Positions 34,181 to 43,989 of a stretch of DNA of 64,000 bases are shown piece by piece. The first letter of the stretch is position 1; each line of letters starts with the position of its first letter. Made by a program: the position numbers and the translations under genes. Source of the DNA: Actinoplanes campanulatus (lineage in GTDB: Bacteria; Actinomycetota; Actinomycetes; Mycobacteriales; Micromonosporaceae); assembly GCF_014647795.1 (NCBI RefSeq), contig NZ_BMPW01000006.1, positions 124,001-188,000 of the forward strand. The letters run 5' to 3'. The notes under the pieces were generated by a model. The model had not been told where the DNA came from, ran no database searches, and worked only from the letters and a program-made list of their open reading frames with translations.

Positions 34181-35323
34181 CTAGAAGAGATCGCCGAGCA
34201 GGCCGCCCAGCACACCGTCGGCTTCCTCGTTCGCGGTGCCCGCCGGACCGGTGGTCGCGGTCGGCGTCGGCGTGACCCCGGCCGTGCCGGTCGGCGTCAC
34301 GCCCGGCTGGCTCGCCTTGCCGGTGCCCGGCACGGTCACCTGCCCGGTGCTTCCCGGGTCGGCGGCACCGCTCTTGCTGGGCTTGGACGTGGCGGTCTGA
34401 CCCGGCTGCTTACCGGTCGTCCTACCGGTGCCGTTCTGCTGCGAAGTGCCATCCGGGCCGCTGTCGCCGGTGCCCTCGCAGCGGTGCAGCTTCGGGCCGA
34501 GCGCGTCGGACCCGGACGGGTCCACCTTGTCGCAGGCGAGGCCGGCACGCAGGTCCTCGGTGCGGTCGGCGACGTCCTCCAGCAGGCCCAGCGAGACCGA
34601 GGCGCGCTCCCGGTTGGCCGGGGAGAGCTTCTCCAGCGCCGGGGTGAAGGTGCGGCGCTGCCCGGTGGCGAAACCGTCCAGCGTGGTCAGCGGAGTGGTG
34701 TCCTTCTGCGACACGGCCGAGGTGGTCAGCAGCCGTACGCCCTTGCGGGTGTCGGCGTCCATGTCGTCCAACACCAGCGCGAACTCGGGCTCGTCACCTC
34801 GCATGGCGATCGCCTCGGTCAGCCGGGTCCGGGCGAAGTCCAGGGACAGCTCGCCCCGGGTCACATCGGATCCGGCGATCGCGAGCTGGGCCCGTTCGGT
34901 CTGCCGCTTCACGCTGTACAGGGCGTCGCCCGGTGAGGCGCTCTCGCTGGCCGCGGAGATCCCGGAGACGGCCATCGCGCCGGCGGCCACGCCGATCACG
35001 ATCGCGCCGCGGGCTCGTATCCGGCGACCGATCCGCCGCACGTTGCGGGTCTCGACGATCGGATCCGGATCGGGCTCGACTGCGGTGCGGCCGATGCCGT
35101 CCCGCTCGGCCGTGGCGACCAGCATGGCGCGCAGGCCGACGCGGAACTCGGAGTCGACCGGTGCGCCGGGCCGGGCCGCGGAGAGCCGGTTGCCGATGGC
35201 GACCAGCCGGTGGAGCTCCTCGTCGGCCTGGCCACGGCTGTGGTGGTGACGGGCGCCGCCGGCGTCGTCGATCAGTTCCGCGAAGTGCTCGGCACTCCGG
35301 GAGTTCGGAAAGGCGAATCTCAC
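34181..35323 (-). CDS. DUF5667 membrane protein, RsbN-type anti-sigma factor
   Basis: About 380 residues from GTG 35323, eight bases after GGGGAGG. The N-terminal cytoplasmic part (RFAFPNSRSAEHFAELIDDA to EFRVGLRAMLVATAERDGIG) is followed by one membrane segment (ARGAIVIGVAAGAMAVSGIS), then a DUF5667 region (SPGDALYSVKRQTERAQLAI, LDFARTRLTEAIAMRGDEPE) and a Thr/Pro/Gly-rich tail probably outside the membrane. In Streptomyces the gene beside bldN encodes RsbN, the anti-sigma factor of BldN, with this layout. The pairing here supports the same role; direct proof is lacking. Confidence 0.75.
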   Translation of the reverse strand: MRFAFPNSRSAEHFAELIDDAGGARHHHSRGQADEELHRLVAIGNRLSAARPGAPVDSEFRVGLRAMLVATAERDGIGRTAVEPDPDPIVETRNVRRIGRRIRARGAIVIGVAAGAMAVSGISAASESASPGDALYSVKRQTERAQLAIAGSDVTRGELSLDFARTRLTEAIAMRGDEPEFALVLDDMDADTRKGVRLLTTSAVSQKDTTPLTTLDGFATGQRRTFTPALEKLSPANRERASVSLGLLEDVADRTEDLRAGLACDKVDPSGSDALGPKLHRCEGTGDSGPDGTSQQNGTGRTTGKQPGQTATSKPSKSGAADPGSTGQVTVPGTGKASQPGVTPTGTAGVTPTPTATTGPAGTANEEADGVLGGLLGDLF

Positions 35324-35498
35324 CGTGGGCACCTCCCCTCGCTCGTGACTGTCTCGCCGGCCTGCGGGCCGACGTCGGCGACCGGACCGTGGGTCACGGC
35401 CCCGGGTCGCATCCGGACAAACGCGCGACACGCGGCCCCGGTTACGGGTGCGAGGCGGTCCCATCGGGTATCGGAGATCGACATCTGAGAGCGCCGGA

Positions 35499-36440
35499 TC
35501 AAGATTGGAACCCGTCCGGCAGGAGCCTGTTCAATGCCCGGACGGCCCGGTATTGGAGGGCCTTGATGGCGCCCTCGTTCTTGCCCATGGTCTGCGCGGT
35601 CTCGGCCACCGAGAAGCCCTGGAGGAACCGGAGCACGATGCACTCCTGCTGCTCCGGGTTGAGCTGCTTGACCGCGGTGAGCAGGGCCACGTTGGTGATG
35701 TGGTCGACCACCGCGGACTCCGGGCTGCCCTCCGGGCCCCGGTCCTCGCGGTCGGCGTCGAGCACGTCCCCGGTGGTGACCTCGAGGCGGTAGCGGCCGG
35801 ACTTGAAGTGGTCGGCAACCAGGTTCCGGGCGATGGTGACCAGCCAGGCGCCGAGGTCACGGCCCTGCCAGGTGAAGCTGCCGATGCGCTTGAGGGCGCG
35901 CAGGAACGTGTCCGAGGTGAGGTCCTCGGCGAGCTGACGGTTGCCGACCCGGAAGTAGACGAACCGGAAGACGGTGTCCACGTACCGGTCGTAGATCAGC
36001 CCGAACGCCTCGGCCTCGCCGGCCTGGGCGCGCTCGACCAGCGCCCACACCTCGGCCGCCGGATCGCCGCGGTCGGGCCGGGCCGGATGCTTCGGCGGGG
36101 CCGTCTCGGTCGGCGGCCCGGTGGTGCTCTGCGTCGGCAGGACCACCGTGTGGTCACCGGTGACGGTGTCGGCCTCGCCGGTGTTCGAGTGCTGGCCGGT
36201 GGACTGGGCCGGGGGCCGGTTGGCGCCGGGGCGGCCGAACCTGCTGCCGTTGCCGGAGTTCGGCGTCGCTACAGCGGGCGGTCCGTTCGGCGGACGGCGG
36301 CTGCCGGCCTGTTTGGGGCTGTCACCGCGCAGCGCGTTCACGATCGACGACCCGCGCAGGGCGTTCAGCCCCTCGGAGAGCGCGTGCCGGGCCGCGAGCA
36401 CGTCGCGGTGGTACGGGTCCTCGGCGTACACATGAGTCAC
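35499..36440 (-). CDS. bldN: ECF sigma factor, BldN-like
   Basis: 313 residues from GTG 36440 with GAGGAGG upstream. The first 125 residues are Pro/Gly/Thr-rich and unlike a sigma domain, which fits the long N-terminal extension of BldN, removed by proteolysis in Streptomyces. Sigma region 2 is AFGLIYDRYVDTVFRFVYFR with EDLTSDTFLRALKRIGSF; region 4 is VKQLNPEQQECIVLRFLQGF followed by SVAETAQTMGKNEGAIKALQ. BldN controls aerial or sporangial development. The RsbN-like gene downstream and rex-hem genes nearby repeat the Streptomyces neighbourhood as I recall it. Confidence 0.82.
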   Translation of the reverse strand: MTHVYAEDPYHRDVLAARHALSEGLNALRGSSIVNALRGDSPKQAGSRRPPNGPPAVATPNSGNGSRFGRPGANRPPAQSTGQHSNTGEADTVTGDHTVVLPTQSTTGPPTETAPPKHPARPDRGDPAAEVWALVERAQAGEAEAFGLIYDRYVDTVFRFVYFRVGNRQLAEDLTSDTFLRALKRIGSFTWQGRDLGAWLVTIARNLVADHFKSGRYRLEVTTGDVLDADREDRGPEGSPESAVVDHITNVALLTAVKQLNPEQQECIVLRFLQGFSVAETAQTMGKNEGAIKALQYRAVRALNRLLPDGFQS

Positions 36441-36816
36441 TGCGCCTCCTCAACCCGGCGGGCCTGCGACGACAGTGGATCCGTCCCGCCAGACGTGGAT
36501 TCACTGCGGTTCCGTGCTTTGTGGGGCACAGCGGCCTCCTCGGGATGAGGGTGGTCACTTCACAACAAAAGGGGCGGGGCAACCCGCTGAAAAGCCGGTC
36601 GACCTCACCCGTTGGTGTGGATTCGTTACACAGTGCGGAAGTATCGCCGAGTTCGGACACGGGGAGTCGCACACCGTGTGCGCTACGCGAAAAGCCGCGA
36701 ACGACGCGAAAGCGGCAATGGCCTTCAAGGTCAACTTTTGCCGAACAAGCCGCGTACACGGCGCACCCGCTGTCCGCTGTCCCGGTCGGGCGCGCTTTGT
36801 GCCAGACTCGGGCCTC
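36441..36816 (-). promoter_or_regulatory. bldN upstream region with BldD-like half site and palindrome
   Basis: This 376-base divergent gap holds no gene. TTACACAGTGCGG (36626-36638) matches the left part of the BldD consensus TNACNC(A/T)GNGTNA and differs at two positions on the right; BldD is known to repress bldN in Streptomyces. A second structure, GCACACCGTGTGC (36669-36681), is a 13-base palindrome that could bind a dimeric regulator. I cannot place the promoter elements themselves. Confidence 0.4.
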
Positions 36817-38256
36817 GTGGAGGAACCCGCCCGAGACCCGGTCGCCGAGGCCGCCGGCCGCCGTCCGGACCGGCCCGCGCTGATCGCCGGGGACATTGTC
36901 ATCACATGGGCGGAATTGGACAGCCGCGTCTCCGCGGCCGCCGCCTCGATCACCGCACGCACCGCGCCCGGCGACCGGGTGGCGCTGCTGCTCGGCAACA
37001 CCGTCGACTTCGCGGCCGCCTACTTCGGGACCCTGCGGGCCGGCCGGGTCGCGGTGCCACTCAGCCCGCAATACACCGCGGACGAGCGGGAGTACGCGAT
37101 CGCCGACTCGGCGGCCGCCCTGGTCGTCGAGGAGCCGTTGCCCGGCGGGGTCCAGGAATTCGCGCGGGACGCCGTACCCGGAAAAAATGATCTTGCGGTG
37201 TTGCTCTACACCTCGGGCACGAGCGGGCGGCCGAAGGGCGCGATGCTGACCCACGCCGCGCTCGCCGCGAACCACGAGCAGCTCGACCGGATCGAGCCGC
37301 CGGTGGTCGGGCCGGACGACGTGGTGCTGCTGGCGGTGCCGTTCTTCCACGCCTACGGGCTGAACACCGGGCTCGGCACGGTGGCGCACCACGCGGCGAC
37401 CGGAGTGCTGGCCGAGCGCTTCGACGCGGCCGCCTCGCTGGAGCTGATCACCCGTCACCGGGTGACCGTCACGGTCGGCGTGCCCGGTATGTACCAGGCC
37501 TGGACCCGCCTGCCGGCTCTCGCTCCGGCGCTGCGTGCGGTGCGCACCGCGGTGTGCGGCGCGGCGCCGCTGGAGGAGAGCGTGGCGGCGCGGTTCCGCG
37601 AGTTGACCGGCCGGGCCGTCCTGATCGGGTACGGGCTGACCGAGACCGCCCCGGTGCTGACCACCACGGCGGTGAGCCACCGGGACAAGAGCGGTTCGAT
37701 CGGCCGCCCGTTGCCCGGTGTCGAGCTGCTCCTGCGTACCCCCTCGGGTCTGGAACTGTGGCGTGACGGCACCGCCTCGGTCGACGCGGATCTCGAGATC
37801 GCGGAGTCGGCCGGCACCGATCCGGGCGAGATCGTGGTCCGCGGGCCGAACCTGTTCTCCGGCTATTGGCCGGACGGGCGCGGCGGCCCCGGCCCGGACG
37901 GCTGGTGGCCCACCGGCGACATCGCCTACGCCGACGGCGACGGCGACCTGGTCCTGGTCGACCGGATCGGCGAGCTGATCCTGGTGAACGGCTTCAACGT
38001 CTATCCGGCCGAGATCGAGCGGGTGCTGATCGCGCACCCGGCGGTGTCCGCCGTGGCCGTGGTCGGGCTGCCCGACCCGGAGACCGGGCAGCGCCCGCAC
38101 GCCTACGTGGTGCCGGCCGGGGAGCCGGCGCCGGGCCCGGACGAGCTGCGGGCGCACTGCGCCGCCCGGCTGGCCCGGTTCAAGCTGCCCGGCATCGAGC
38201 TGGTGGCCACGCTGCCGCGCTCGCCGATCGGGAAGATCCGGAAGGCCGACCTGTGA
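36817..38256 (+). CDS. AMP-dependent acyl-CoA synthetase/ligase
   Basis: About 479 residues from GTG 36817 (GTG 36799 is an in-frame alternative). It lacks some N-terminal length compared with full ligases (about 500-550). The ANL adenylation motifs are visible: A3 LAVLLYTSGTSGRPKGAMLT, A5 LIGYGLTETAPVLTTTA, A7 DGWWPTGDIAYADGDGDLVL and A8 DRIGELILVNGFNVYPAEIE, plus the catalytic Lys in RSPIGKIRKADL. It activates a carboxylic acid, probably a fatty acid, to its CoA ester. It overlaps the glutaredoxin-like gene by four bases. Confidence 0.93.
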   Translation: MEEPARDPVAEAAGRRPDRPALIAGDIVITWAELDSRVSAAAASITARTAPGDRVALLLGNTVDFAAAYFGTLRAGRVAVPLSPQYTADEREYAIADSAAALVVEEPLPGGVQEFARDAVPGKNDLAVLLYTSGTSGRPKGAMLTHAALAANHEQLDRIEPPVVGPDDVVLLAVPFFHAYGLNTGLGTVAHHAATGVLAERFDAAASLELITRHRVTVTVGVPGMYQAWTRLPALAPALRAVRTAVCGAAPLEESVAARFRELTGRAVLIGYGLTETAPVLTTTAVSHRDKSGSIGRPLPGVELLLRTPSGLELWRDGTASVDADLEIAESAGTDPGEIVVRGPNLFSGYWPDGRGGPGPDGWWPTGDIAYADGDGDLVLVDRIGELILVNGFNVYPAEIERVLIAHPAVSAVAVVGLPDPETGQRPHAYVVPAGEPAPGPDELRAHCAARLARFKLPGIELVATLPRSPIGKIRKADL

Positions 38257-38498
38257 GACTCACCCTGATCAGCCGGGACGGCTGCCACCTGTGCGAGGTG
38301 GCCGAGCAGACGCTGGACCGGATCGCCCCCGGCCAGTGGACGAAGGTCGACGTGGACTCGTCCATCGAGCTGGAGCGCGACTACGGCGACCGGGTGCCGG
38401 TGCTGCTGCTGGACGGGAAGGAGCACGGCTACTGGCGCATCGAGGAGGAGCGCCTGCTGCGGGATCTGGCCCGGCAGCCGGGCGAGCCGCGACTGTAG
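38253..38498 (+). CDS. Glutaredoxin-like protein (DUF836 type)
   Basis: 81 residues from GTG 38253, overlapping the ligase stop. Thioredoxin fold: LTLISRDGCHLCEVAEQTLD with a CHLC redox motif, VDVDSSIELERDYGDRVPVL with the cis-Pro (VPV) and LLDGKEHGYWRIEEERLLRD. The same family (Rv0508) lies just before hemA in mycobacteria. The partner is unknown; reduction by mycothiol is plausible. Confidence 0.9.
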   Translation: MRLTLISRDGCHLCEVAEQTLDRIAPGQWTKVDVDSSIELERDYGDRVPVLLLDGKEHGYWRIEEERLLRDLARQPGEPRL

Positions 38499-38509
38499 CC
38501 TCGCTTCCC

Positions 38510-39151
38510 GTGACGTCAAAGCACCTGGTCTGGGACTGGAACGGAACCCTGCTCGACGACCTCCACCTGGTGGTCTCGTCGACCAATACGGCCTTCGCCG
38601 CGGTGGGCGGCCGCGACGTGGACGCCGACGAGCATCGGCGGGCCTTCCGGCGGCCGGTCGCCGAGTTCTACGCCGAGATGCTGGGCCGGGCGGTCGACCA
38701 GGAGGAGTTCGGCCGGCTGGACCGGATCTTCCATGACGCGTACCGCCTGGGGCTGACCGACGTGTCGCTGGCCGCCGACGCGATGACCGCGATCAAGACG
38801 TGGCCGGGCAGCCAGTCGTTGCTGTCCATGTGGTTCCACAGCGAGCTGATCCCGGCCGTCGAGGGGTACGGGCTGGCCGGTCTCTTCGCCCGCGTCGACG
38901 GGCTGCGGGCCGAGCTCGGTGGCGGGTTCAAAGCCGCCCATCTCGCCGCTCACCTGGACGAACTCGGCGTGGCCGGGCGAGATGTGGTGCTGATCGGCGA
39001 CTCGCTGGACGACGCGGACGCGGCCGAGGCGGTCGGCGGGTGCGCGGTCCTCTACACCGGCGGGTTCACCCACCCGGCCCGGCTGCGGGAATCCGGCCGT
39101 CCGGTCGCCGACACGCTGGTGGAGGCGGTAAAGATGGCCATGTCACTCTGA
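38510..39151 (+). CDS. HAD-family phosphatase
   Basis: 213 residues from GTG 38510. HAD motif I is LVWDWNGTLLDDLHLVVSST (WDWNGTLLDD instead of the common FDxDGTLxDS), motif II near LLSMWFHSELIPAVEGYGLA, motif III GFKAAHLAAHLDELGV and motif IV VVLIGDSLDDADAAEAVGG. The cap is small and helical. Resembles phosphoglycolate-phosphatase-like proteins; the substrate is unknown. It starts 11 bases after the glutaredoxin gene, suggesting one transcript. Confidence 0.9.
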   Translation: MTSKHLVWDWNGTLLDDLHLVVSSTNTAFAAVGGRDVDADEHRRAFRRPVAEFYAEMLGRAVDQEEFGRLDRIFHDAYRLGLTDVSLAADAMTAIKTWPGSQSLLSMWFHSELIPAVEGYGLAGLFARVDGLRAELGGGFKAAHLAAHLDELGVAGRDVVLIGDSLDDADAAEAVGGCAVLYTGGFTHPARLRESGRPVADTLVEAVKMAMSL

Positions 39152-39252
39152 GCCAGGTGGCCCTGGCGGGGGTCGAGCGGTAATACTCGACGGGTCGGCC
39201 CGACTAACACAGCCGGGTCGATCTTGTCCAATTGTCCCAACAAGATCGCGAT

Positions 39253-39270
39253 TTGTGCACGCCTTCACAA
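39253..39270 (+). promoter_or_regulatory. Rex operator (ROP) upstream of rex
   Basis: TTGTGCACGCCTTCACAA matches the Rex consensus TTGTGAA-N4-TTCACAA with a single mismatch. It lies about 114 bases before the rex start. In Streptomyces, Rex represses rex-hemACD from such a site and releases it when NADH rises, so this gene order and site strongly suggest the same control here. Confidence 0.85.
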
Positions 39271-39383
39271 GCGCCTACTCTGTGACTCCGACGAGCCCCG
39301 CTACCACAGCCACCCCACGAGGGTTTCACCGGTATCGCACAGACAGGGCTCACCGCAGGTTCGCCTCGTCGGCACGGAGTCAG

Positions 39384-40142
39384 ATGAGTCAGCAGCGTCA
39401 CGGAAGCACGCCCGGCGAGGCCGGTGGCGTCCCGGCCTTCCCGGATCTACCGGAGGCGACCATCGCGCGACTGCCGGAGTACCTTCGCGCCCTCCATCAC
39501 CTCGCCGAGACCGGCGCGGAGACGGTATCGAGTGAGGGTCTGGCGGCCGCCGCCGGGGTCAACTCCGCCAAACTTCGCAAGGACCTGTCGCACCTCGGGT
39601 CCTACGGCACCCGCGGCGTCGGCTACGACGTCTCCCTGCTCGTCGCCCAGATCGAGTACATCCTGGGCCTCGACGAGAACCGGGCGGTCTGCCTGGTCGG
39701 CGTCGGCAACCTCGGGCACGCCCTGGCCGGGTACGCGGGCTTCGCCAGCCGCGGCTTCCGGGTGGTGGCCCTCTTCGACACCGACCCGAGAAAGGTCGGC
39801 GAGCAGATCAACGGCCTCACCGTGCGGCACATCGACGACCTGGAGCGGATCGCGGCCGAGGAGTCCATCGCCATCGGTGTGATAGCCACCCCGCCCGGCA
39901 CCGCCCAGACGGTCGCCGACGCGCTGGTCGCCGCCGGTGTGACGAGCATCCTCAACTTCGCGCCGGGCGTTCTGTCGGTGCCTTCCAACGTCGATGTCCG
40001 TAAGGTGGATCTCGCCATCGAGCTGCAGATCCTTTCGTTCCACGAGCACCGCAAGGCGTCTCTGACCGCCCTCCCGGGCGGCCGGTCCGCCGCCGCGAGC
40101 CCGGACAAGCTGCCGGACAATCAGAAGGCGGTCGGTTCGTGA
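39384..40142 (+). CDS. rex: Redox-sensing transcriptional repressor Rex
   Basis: Rex binds NADH/NAD+ and controls respiratory and haem genes. 252 residues from ATG 39384. N-terminal winged helix: IARLPEYLRALHHLAETGAE, then VNSAKLRKDLSHLGSYGTRG and VGYDVSLLVAQIEYILGL. Rossmann domain: VCLVGVGNLGHALAGYAGFA, RVVALFDTDPRKVGEQINGL, IAIGVIATPPGTAQTVADAL, ending with the domain-swap helix VDLAIELQILSFHEHRK. The stop overlaps the hemA start. Confidence 0.97.
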   Translation: MSQQRHGSTPGEAGGVPAFPDLPEATIARLPEYLRALHHLAETGAETVSSEGLAAAAGVNSAKLRKDLSHLGSYGTRGVGYDVSLLVAQIEYILGLDENRAVCLVGVGNLGHALAGYAGFASRGFRVVALFDTDPRKVGEQINGLTVRHIDDLERIAAEESIAIGVIATPPGTAQTVADALVAAGVTSILNFAPGVLSVPSNVDVRKVDLAIELQILSFHEHRKASLTALPGGRSAAASPDKLPDNQKAVGS

Positions 40143-41434
40143 ACCTGCTGAGCATCGGAGCCTCGTACCGCACGGCCGACGTCGCGGTCCTCGAGCGCCT
40201 CGCCATCGGAGAGCCGTCCGTCCCCGGTCTGCTGCAACGCCTGGTCGCCCAGCCGTACGTGGGTGAGGCGGTGGTCGTCTCCACCTGCAACCGCGTCGAG
40301 GTGTACGCGGCGGTCAGCGGCTTCCACGGCGGCCTCGGCGACATCTGCAACGTGCTGTCCGAGCACTCCGGCATCCCGGCCAGCGAGCTCGCCGGCCATC
40401 TCTACGTGCACTACGGCGAGGCGGCGGTCCGCCACTCGTTCCGGGTCTCCGCCGGCCTCGACTCGATGGTCGTCGGCGAGGCGCAGATCCTCGGCCAGCT
40501 GCGCGACGCGTACCACGCGGCCACCGAGGTCGACTCGGCCGGCCGGCTGCTGCACGAGCTGATGCAGCAGACGCTGCGGGTCGGCAAGCGGGCGCACGCC
40601 GAGACCGGCATCGACCGGGCCGGGCAGAGCGTCGTGACCGCCGCCCTCGACCTGGCCGCCGAGCACCTCGGCGCCGACCTGGCCGGGCGTTCCGCGCTGG
40701 TCATCGGGGCCGGGGCGATGGGCGCGCTGTCGGTGGCCACGCTCACCCGGGCCGGTGTGGGGCCGCTGCGGATCACCAACCGCAGCCACGAGCGCGCCGA
40801 CCGGCTCGCCGAGGCGTACGGGGCGATCGCCGTCCGGTTCGATGAGCTCGACGCGGTGTTGAAAGAGGTGGACCTCGTGGTGTGCGCCACCGCCTCCACC
40901 GTGCCCGTGCTCACCCGGCAGCGCCTGGAGCGGGTCGGCCGGGAGCTGGTGGTGCTTGACCTGGCCGTTCCCCGCGACGTCGCACCGGACGCCGCCGGTC
41001 TGCCCGGCGTGCACATCATCGACATCGACAGCCTCGCCACCAGCCGGCGCGCCCACCCGGTCGCCGCCGAGACCGCGGCCGTCGAGCAGATCGTCGCCAC
41101 CGAGGTGGAGAACTTCCTCGGCTGGCTGCGCGGCGCCGAGATCGCGCCCACGGTGGCCGCCCTGCGGACCCGGGCCGAGGAGGTCGTCTCGGCCGAGATG
41201 CGCAAGCTGATCGCCCGGCGGCCGGAGTTCACCGAGGAGCAGCGGGGCGACGTCTCCCGTACCCTGCACCGGGTCGTCCAGCAGCTGCTGCACTCGCCGA
41301 CCGTGCGGGTCCGGCAGCTCGCCGCCGAACCCGGCGGCGACCAGTACGCGGCCCTGCTCCGTGAGTTGTTCGACCTGGACGTCCCGCTGGCCACACAGGC
41401 GAACGCGGTACCGGAGATCGGGGGGAAACCGTGA
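40139..41434 (+). CDS. hemA: Glutamyl-tRNA reductase HemA
   Basis: First step of the C5 haem pathway: reduces Glu-tRNA(Glu) to glutamate-1-semialdehyde. 431 residues from GTG 40139. The catalytic Cys50 lies in [40 protein letters not shown] with [20 protein letters not shown] and [18 protein letters not shown] follow. The NADPH domain has [20 protein letters not shown], and the C-terminal dimerisation helix contains [20 protein letters not shown]. It overlaps rex and hemC by four bases each. Confidence 0.97.
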   Translation: MNLLSIGASYRTADVAVLERLAIGEPSVPGLLQRLVAQPYVGEAVVVSTCNRVEVYAAVSGFHGGLGDICNVLSEHSGIPASELAGHLYVHYGEAAVRHSFRVSAGLDSMVVGEAQILGQLRDAYHAATEVDSAGRLLHELMQQTLRVGKRAHAETGIDRAGQSVVTAALDLAAEHLGADLAGRSALVIGAGAMGALSVATLTRAGVGPLRITNRSHERADRLAEAYGAIAVRFDELDAVLKEVDLVVCATASTVPVLTRQRLERVGRELVVLDLAVPRDVAPDAAGLPGVHIIDIDSLATSRRAHPVAAETAAVEQIVATEVENFLGWLRGAEIAPTVAALRTRAEEVVSAEMRKLIARRPEFTEEQRGDVSRTLHRVVQQLLHSPTVRVRQLAAEPGGDQYAALLRELFDLDVPLATQANAVPEIGGKP

Positions 41435-42354
41435 CGCTTCGACTCGGCACCCGGGGCAGCGCCCTGGCGCTCACCCAGTCACAGATGGTCGCCGACGCGC
41501 TGACCGCCGCCACCGGCCGCCCGGTCGAGCTGGTCCGGATCGTCACCCCCGGTGACCGGTCCGACGCTCCGGTGGCCCGGCTCGGCGTCGGGGTCTTCGT
41601 CTCCGCGCTCCGGGACGCGCTGCTGGCCGGCGAGATCGACTTCGCCGTGCACTCGTACAAGGACCTCCCCACCGGCGAGCACCCACGGCTGCACATCGCC
41701 GCCGTACCGCTGCGGGAGGACCCGCGTGACGCCCTGATCGCCCGCGACGGACTGACGCTGGCGGAGCTGCCGCCGGGCTCGTCCATCGGCACCGGTGCGG
41801 TGCGCCGTATCGCGCAGATCCGCGCTTTGGGGCTAGATTTGCAGGTCACGCCGATTCGAGGGAATGTCGACTCGCGCATCGCCCGGGTTCTCGGACCCGA
41901 GGCCGACCTCGATGCCGTCGTTCTGGCCCGGGCCGGTGTGGCACGCCTCGGCCGGTCCGCGGAGATCACCGAGACGCTCGACCCGATGCTCATGCTGCCC
42001 GCCCCCGCCCAGGGCGCGCTGGCGGTGGAGTGCCGGGCCGACGACACCGACCTGATCGAGCTGCTGTCCGCTCTCGATCACGCACCGACTCGGGCCGCCG
42101 TGCTGGCGGAGCGGTCGATGCTTGCCACGCTCGAGGCCGGGTGCTCCGCCCCGGTCGCGGCACATGCCGAAATCGCCGAAGGCGACGACGGTGACGAGAT
42201 TTACCTGCGCGGTGCGGTGATCAGCCCGGATGGGGTCCGAGCCATCCGACTGTCGCGCACCGGAACGCCCGCCGGCGCGGCGGAGATCGGCAAGGCGCTT
42301 GCCATCGATCTCCTCGACGCCGGAGCCGATACCCTGATGGGGAGCACAGAATGA
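41431..42354 (+). CDS. hemC: Hydroxymethylbilane synthase HemC
   Basis: Porphobilinogen deaminase, which builds the linear tetrapyrrole. 307 residues from GTG 41431. [20 protein letters not shown] at the N-terminus, the catalytic Asp region [60 protein letters not shown], and Cys238 carrying the dipyrromethane cofactor in [19 protein letters not shown]. Overlapping starts and stops on both sides indicate coupled translation in rex-hemA-hemC-hemD. Confidence 0.97.
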   Translation: MTLRLGTRGSALALTQSQMVADALTAATGRPVELVRIVTPGDRSDAPVARLGVGVFVSALRDALLAGEIDFAVHSYKDLPTGEHPRLHIAAVPLREDPRDALIARDGLTLAELPPGSSIGTGAVRRIAQIRALGLDLQVTPIRGNVDSRIARVLGPEADLDAVVLARAGVARLGRSAEITETLDPMLMLPAPAQGALAVECRADDTDLIELLSALDHAPTRAAVLAERSMLATLEAGCSAPVAAHAEIAEGDDGDEIYLRGAVISPDGVRAIRLSRTGTPAGAAEIGKALAIDLLDAGADTLMGSTE

Positions 42355-43937
42355 CCACCCGCACCGCCCGTAAGCCAGCCGGACGCATCGCGTTCATCGG
42401 CGCCGGACCCGGCGACCCGGAGCTGCTGACCCGCCGCGCGTATGCGGCGCTGACCGATGCCGACCAGGTGGTCTACGACCGCGGCGTGCCCGATACCCTG
42501 CTCAGCGCGATCCGCTCCGACGCCAAGGAGGACGCGCAGTTCAGCCCGGCCGAGGGCGCGCCCGGAGACGTCGCCAAGGTGCTGCTGTCCGCCGCCAAGT
42601 CCGGCCTCTCCGCCGTGCACCTCGTCGCCGGTGACCCGTTCGGCCACGACACGGTGGTCAAGGAGGTGCAGGCGGTCGCGCGTACCGCGGTGCACTTCGA
42701 GGTGATCCCCGGCATCGGCCAGGCCGAGGGCGTCGCCGCCTACGCCGGCGTGCCGCTGCCCGGCGTCCGGATCGCCGCCGACGTCGACGACGTCACCACC
42801 CTGGACTTCGACGCCCTCGCCGGCGCCGCGCAGAAGGGCTCCTTCGCCGTCGCGGTGGACGCCGGTGACCTGGCCGCCGTCCGTGACGGCCTGCTCGCCG
42901 CCGGTGTCGAGCCGGGCGTCCCGGTCGCGGTGACCGGCGACGGCACCGGTGAGACGCAGTACACCACCACCTCGACCGTGGACAGCTTCGTCGCCGCGGC
43001 GCTCGGCTTCACCGGCCGGGTCGTGCTCACCGTCGGCGCCGACGTGGCCGAGCGCGACACCCTCAGCTGGTGGGAGAACCGTCCGCTGTACGGCTGGAAG
43101 GTGCTCGTCCCGCGGACCAAGGAGCAGGCCGGCGCCATGTCCGCCCGGCTGCGTGCCTACGGCGCCATTCCGTGCGAGGTGCCGACCATCGCGGTCGAGC
43201 CGCCCCGTACCCCGGCGCAGATGGAGCGCGCGGTCAAGGGCCTGGTCGACGGCCGGTACGCGTGGGTCATCTTCACCTCGGTCAACGCGGTCCGCGCCGT
43301 CTGGGAGAAGTTCGGCGAGCACGGCCTCGACGCCCGCCACTTCGGTGGTGTGAAGATCGCCTGCATCGGTGAGGCCACCGCCGACGCGGTCCGCGCCTTC
43401 GGCATCCAGCCCGAGCTGATCCCGACCGGGGAGCAGTCCAGCGACGGCCTGCTGGCCGAGTTCTCGCCGCACGACGAGATCCTCGACCCGGTCGGCCGGG
43501 TACTGCTGCCGCGCGCCGACATCGCCACCGAGACCCTGGCGGCCGGGCTCATCGAGCGCGGCTGGGAGGTGGACGACGTGACCGCGTACCGGACGGTCCG
43601 GGCCGCCCCGCCGCCCGCCGAGATCCGGGACGCGATCAAGTCCGGCGGGTTCGACGCGGTGCTCTTCACCTCGTCCTCGACCGTCCGGAACCTGGTCGGC
43701 ATCGCCGGTAAGCCGCACGCCCGTACCGTGGTCGCGGTGATCGGCCCGAAGACCGCCGAGACCGCGGTGGAGTTCGGCCTCCGGGTCGACACCCAGCCGC
43801 AGAACGCCTCGGTGCCCGACCTGGTCGAGGCCCTCGCGGAGTACGCGCTGGAGCTGCGCGAGAAGCTGGCCGCGATGCCGGCCAAGCAGCGCCGCGGCTC
43901 CAAGGTGCAGGGCCCGACCGCCCTCCGATTCCGCTGA
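42351..43937 (+). CDS. hemD: Fused uroporphyrinogen-III methyltransferase / synthase HemD
   Basis: 528 residues in two parts. Residues 1 to about 235 form a tetrapyrrole methylase-like domain ([20 protein letters not shown], then [20 protein letters not shown] and [20 protein letters not shown]). Residues from about 245 form uroporphyrinogen-III synthase ([59 protein letters not shown] and [19 protein letters not shown]). This fusion is usual in actinobacteria. Whether the methylase half is active is unclear; it would lead towards sirohaem or cobalamin. A terminator follows. Confidence 0.93.
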   Translation: MTTRTARKPAGRIAFIGAGPGDPELLTRRAYAALTDADQVVYDRGVPDTLLSAIRSDAKEDAQFSPAEGAPGDVAKVLLSAAKSGLSAVHLVAGDPFGHDTVVKEVQAVARTAVHFEVIPGIGQAEGVAAYAGVPLPGVRIAADVDDVTTLDFDALAGAAQKGSFAVAVDAGDLAAVRDGLLAAGVEPGVPVAVTGDGTGETQYTTTSTVDSFVAAALGFTGRVVLTVGADVAERDTLSWWENRPLYGWKVLVPRTKEQAGAMSARLRAYGAIPCEVPTIAVEPPRTPAQMERAVKGLVDGRYAWVIFTSVNAVRAVWEKFGEHGLDARHFGGVKIACIGEATADAVRAFGIQPELIPTGEQSSDGLLAEFSPHDEILDPVGRVLLPRADIATETLAAGLIERGWEVDDVTAYRTVRAAPPPAEIRDAIKSGGFDAVLFTSSSTVRNLVGIAGKPHARTVVAVIGPKTAETAVEFGLRVDTQPQNASVPDLVEALAEYALELREKLAAMPAKQRRGSKVQGPTALRFR

Positions 43938-43947
43938 TCCACTGAAC

Positions 43948-43979
43948 GAAGCGCGCCGTTTGCGAAAGCGGCGCGCTTC
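43948..43979 (+). terminator. Terminator after hemD
   Basis: Eleven-bp perfect stem GAAGCGCGCCG (43948-43958) and CGGCGCGCTTC (43969-43979), loop TTTGCGAAAG, followed by TTCGTTT. It separates rex-hemACD from hemB. Confidence 0.82.
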
Positions 43980-43989
43980 TTCGTTTCCC

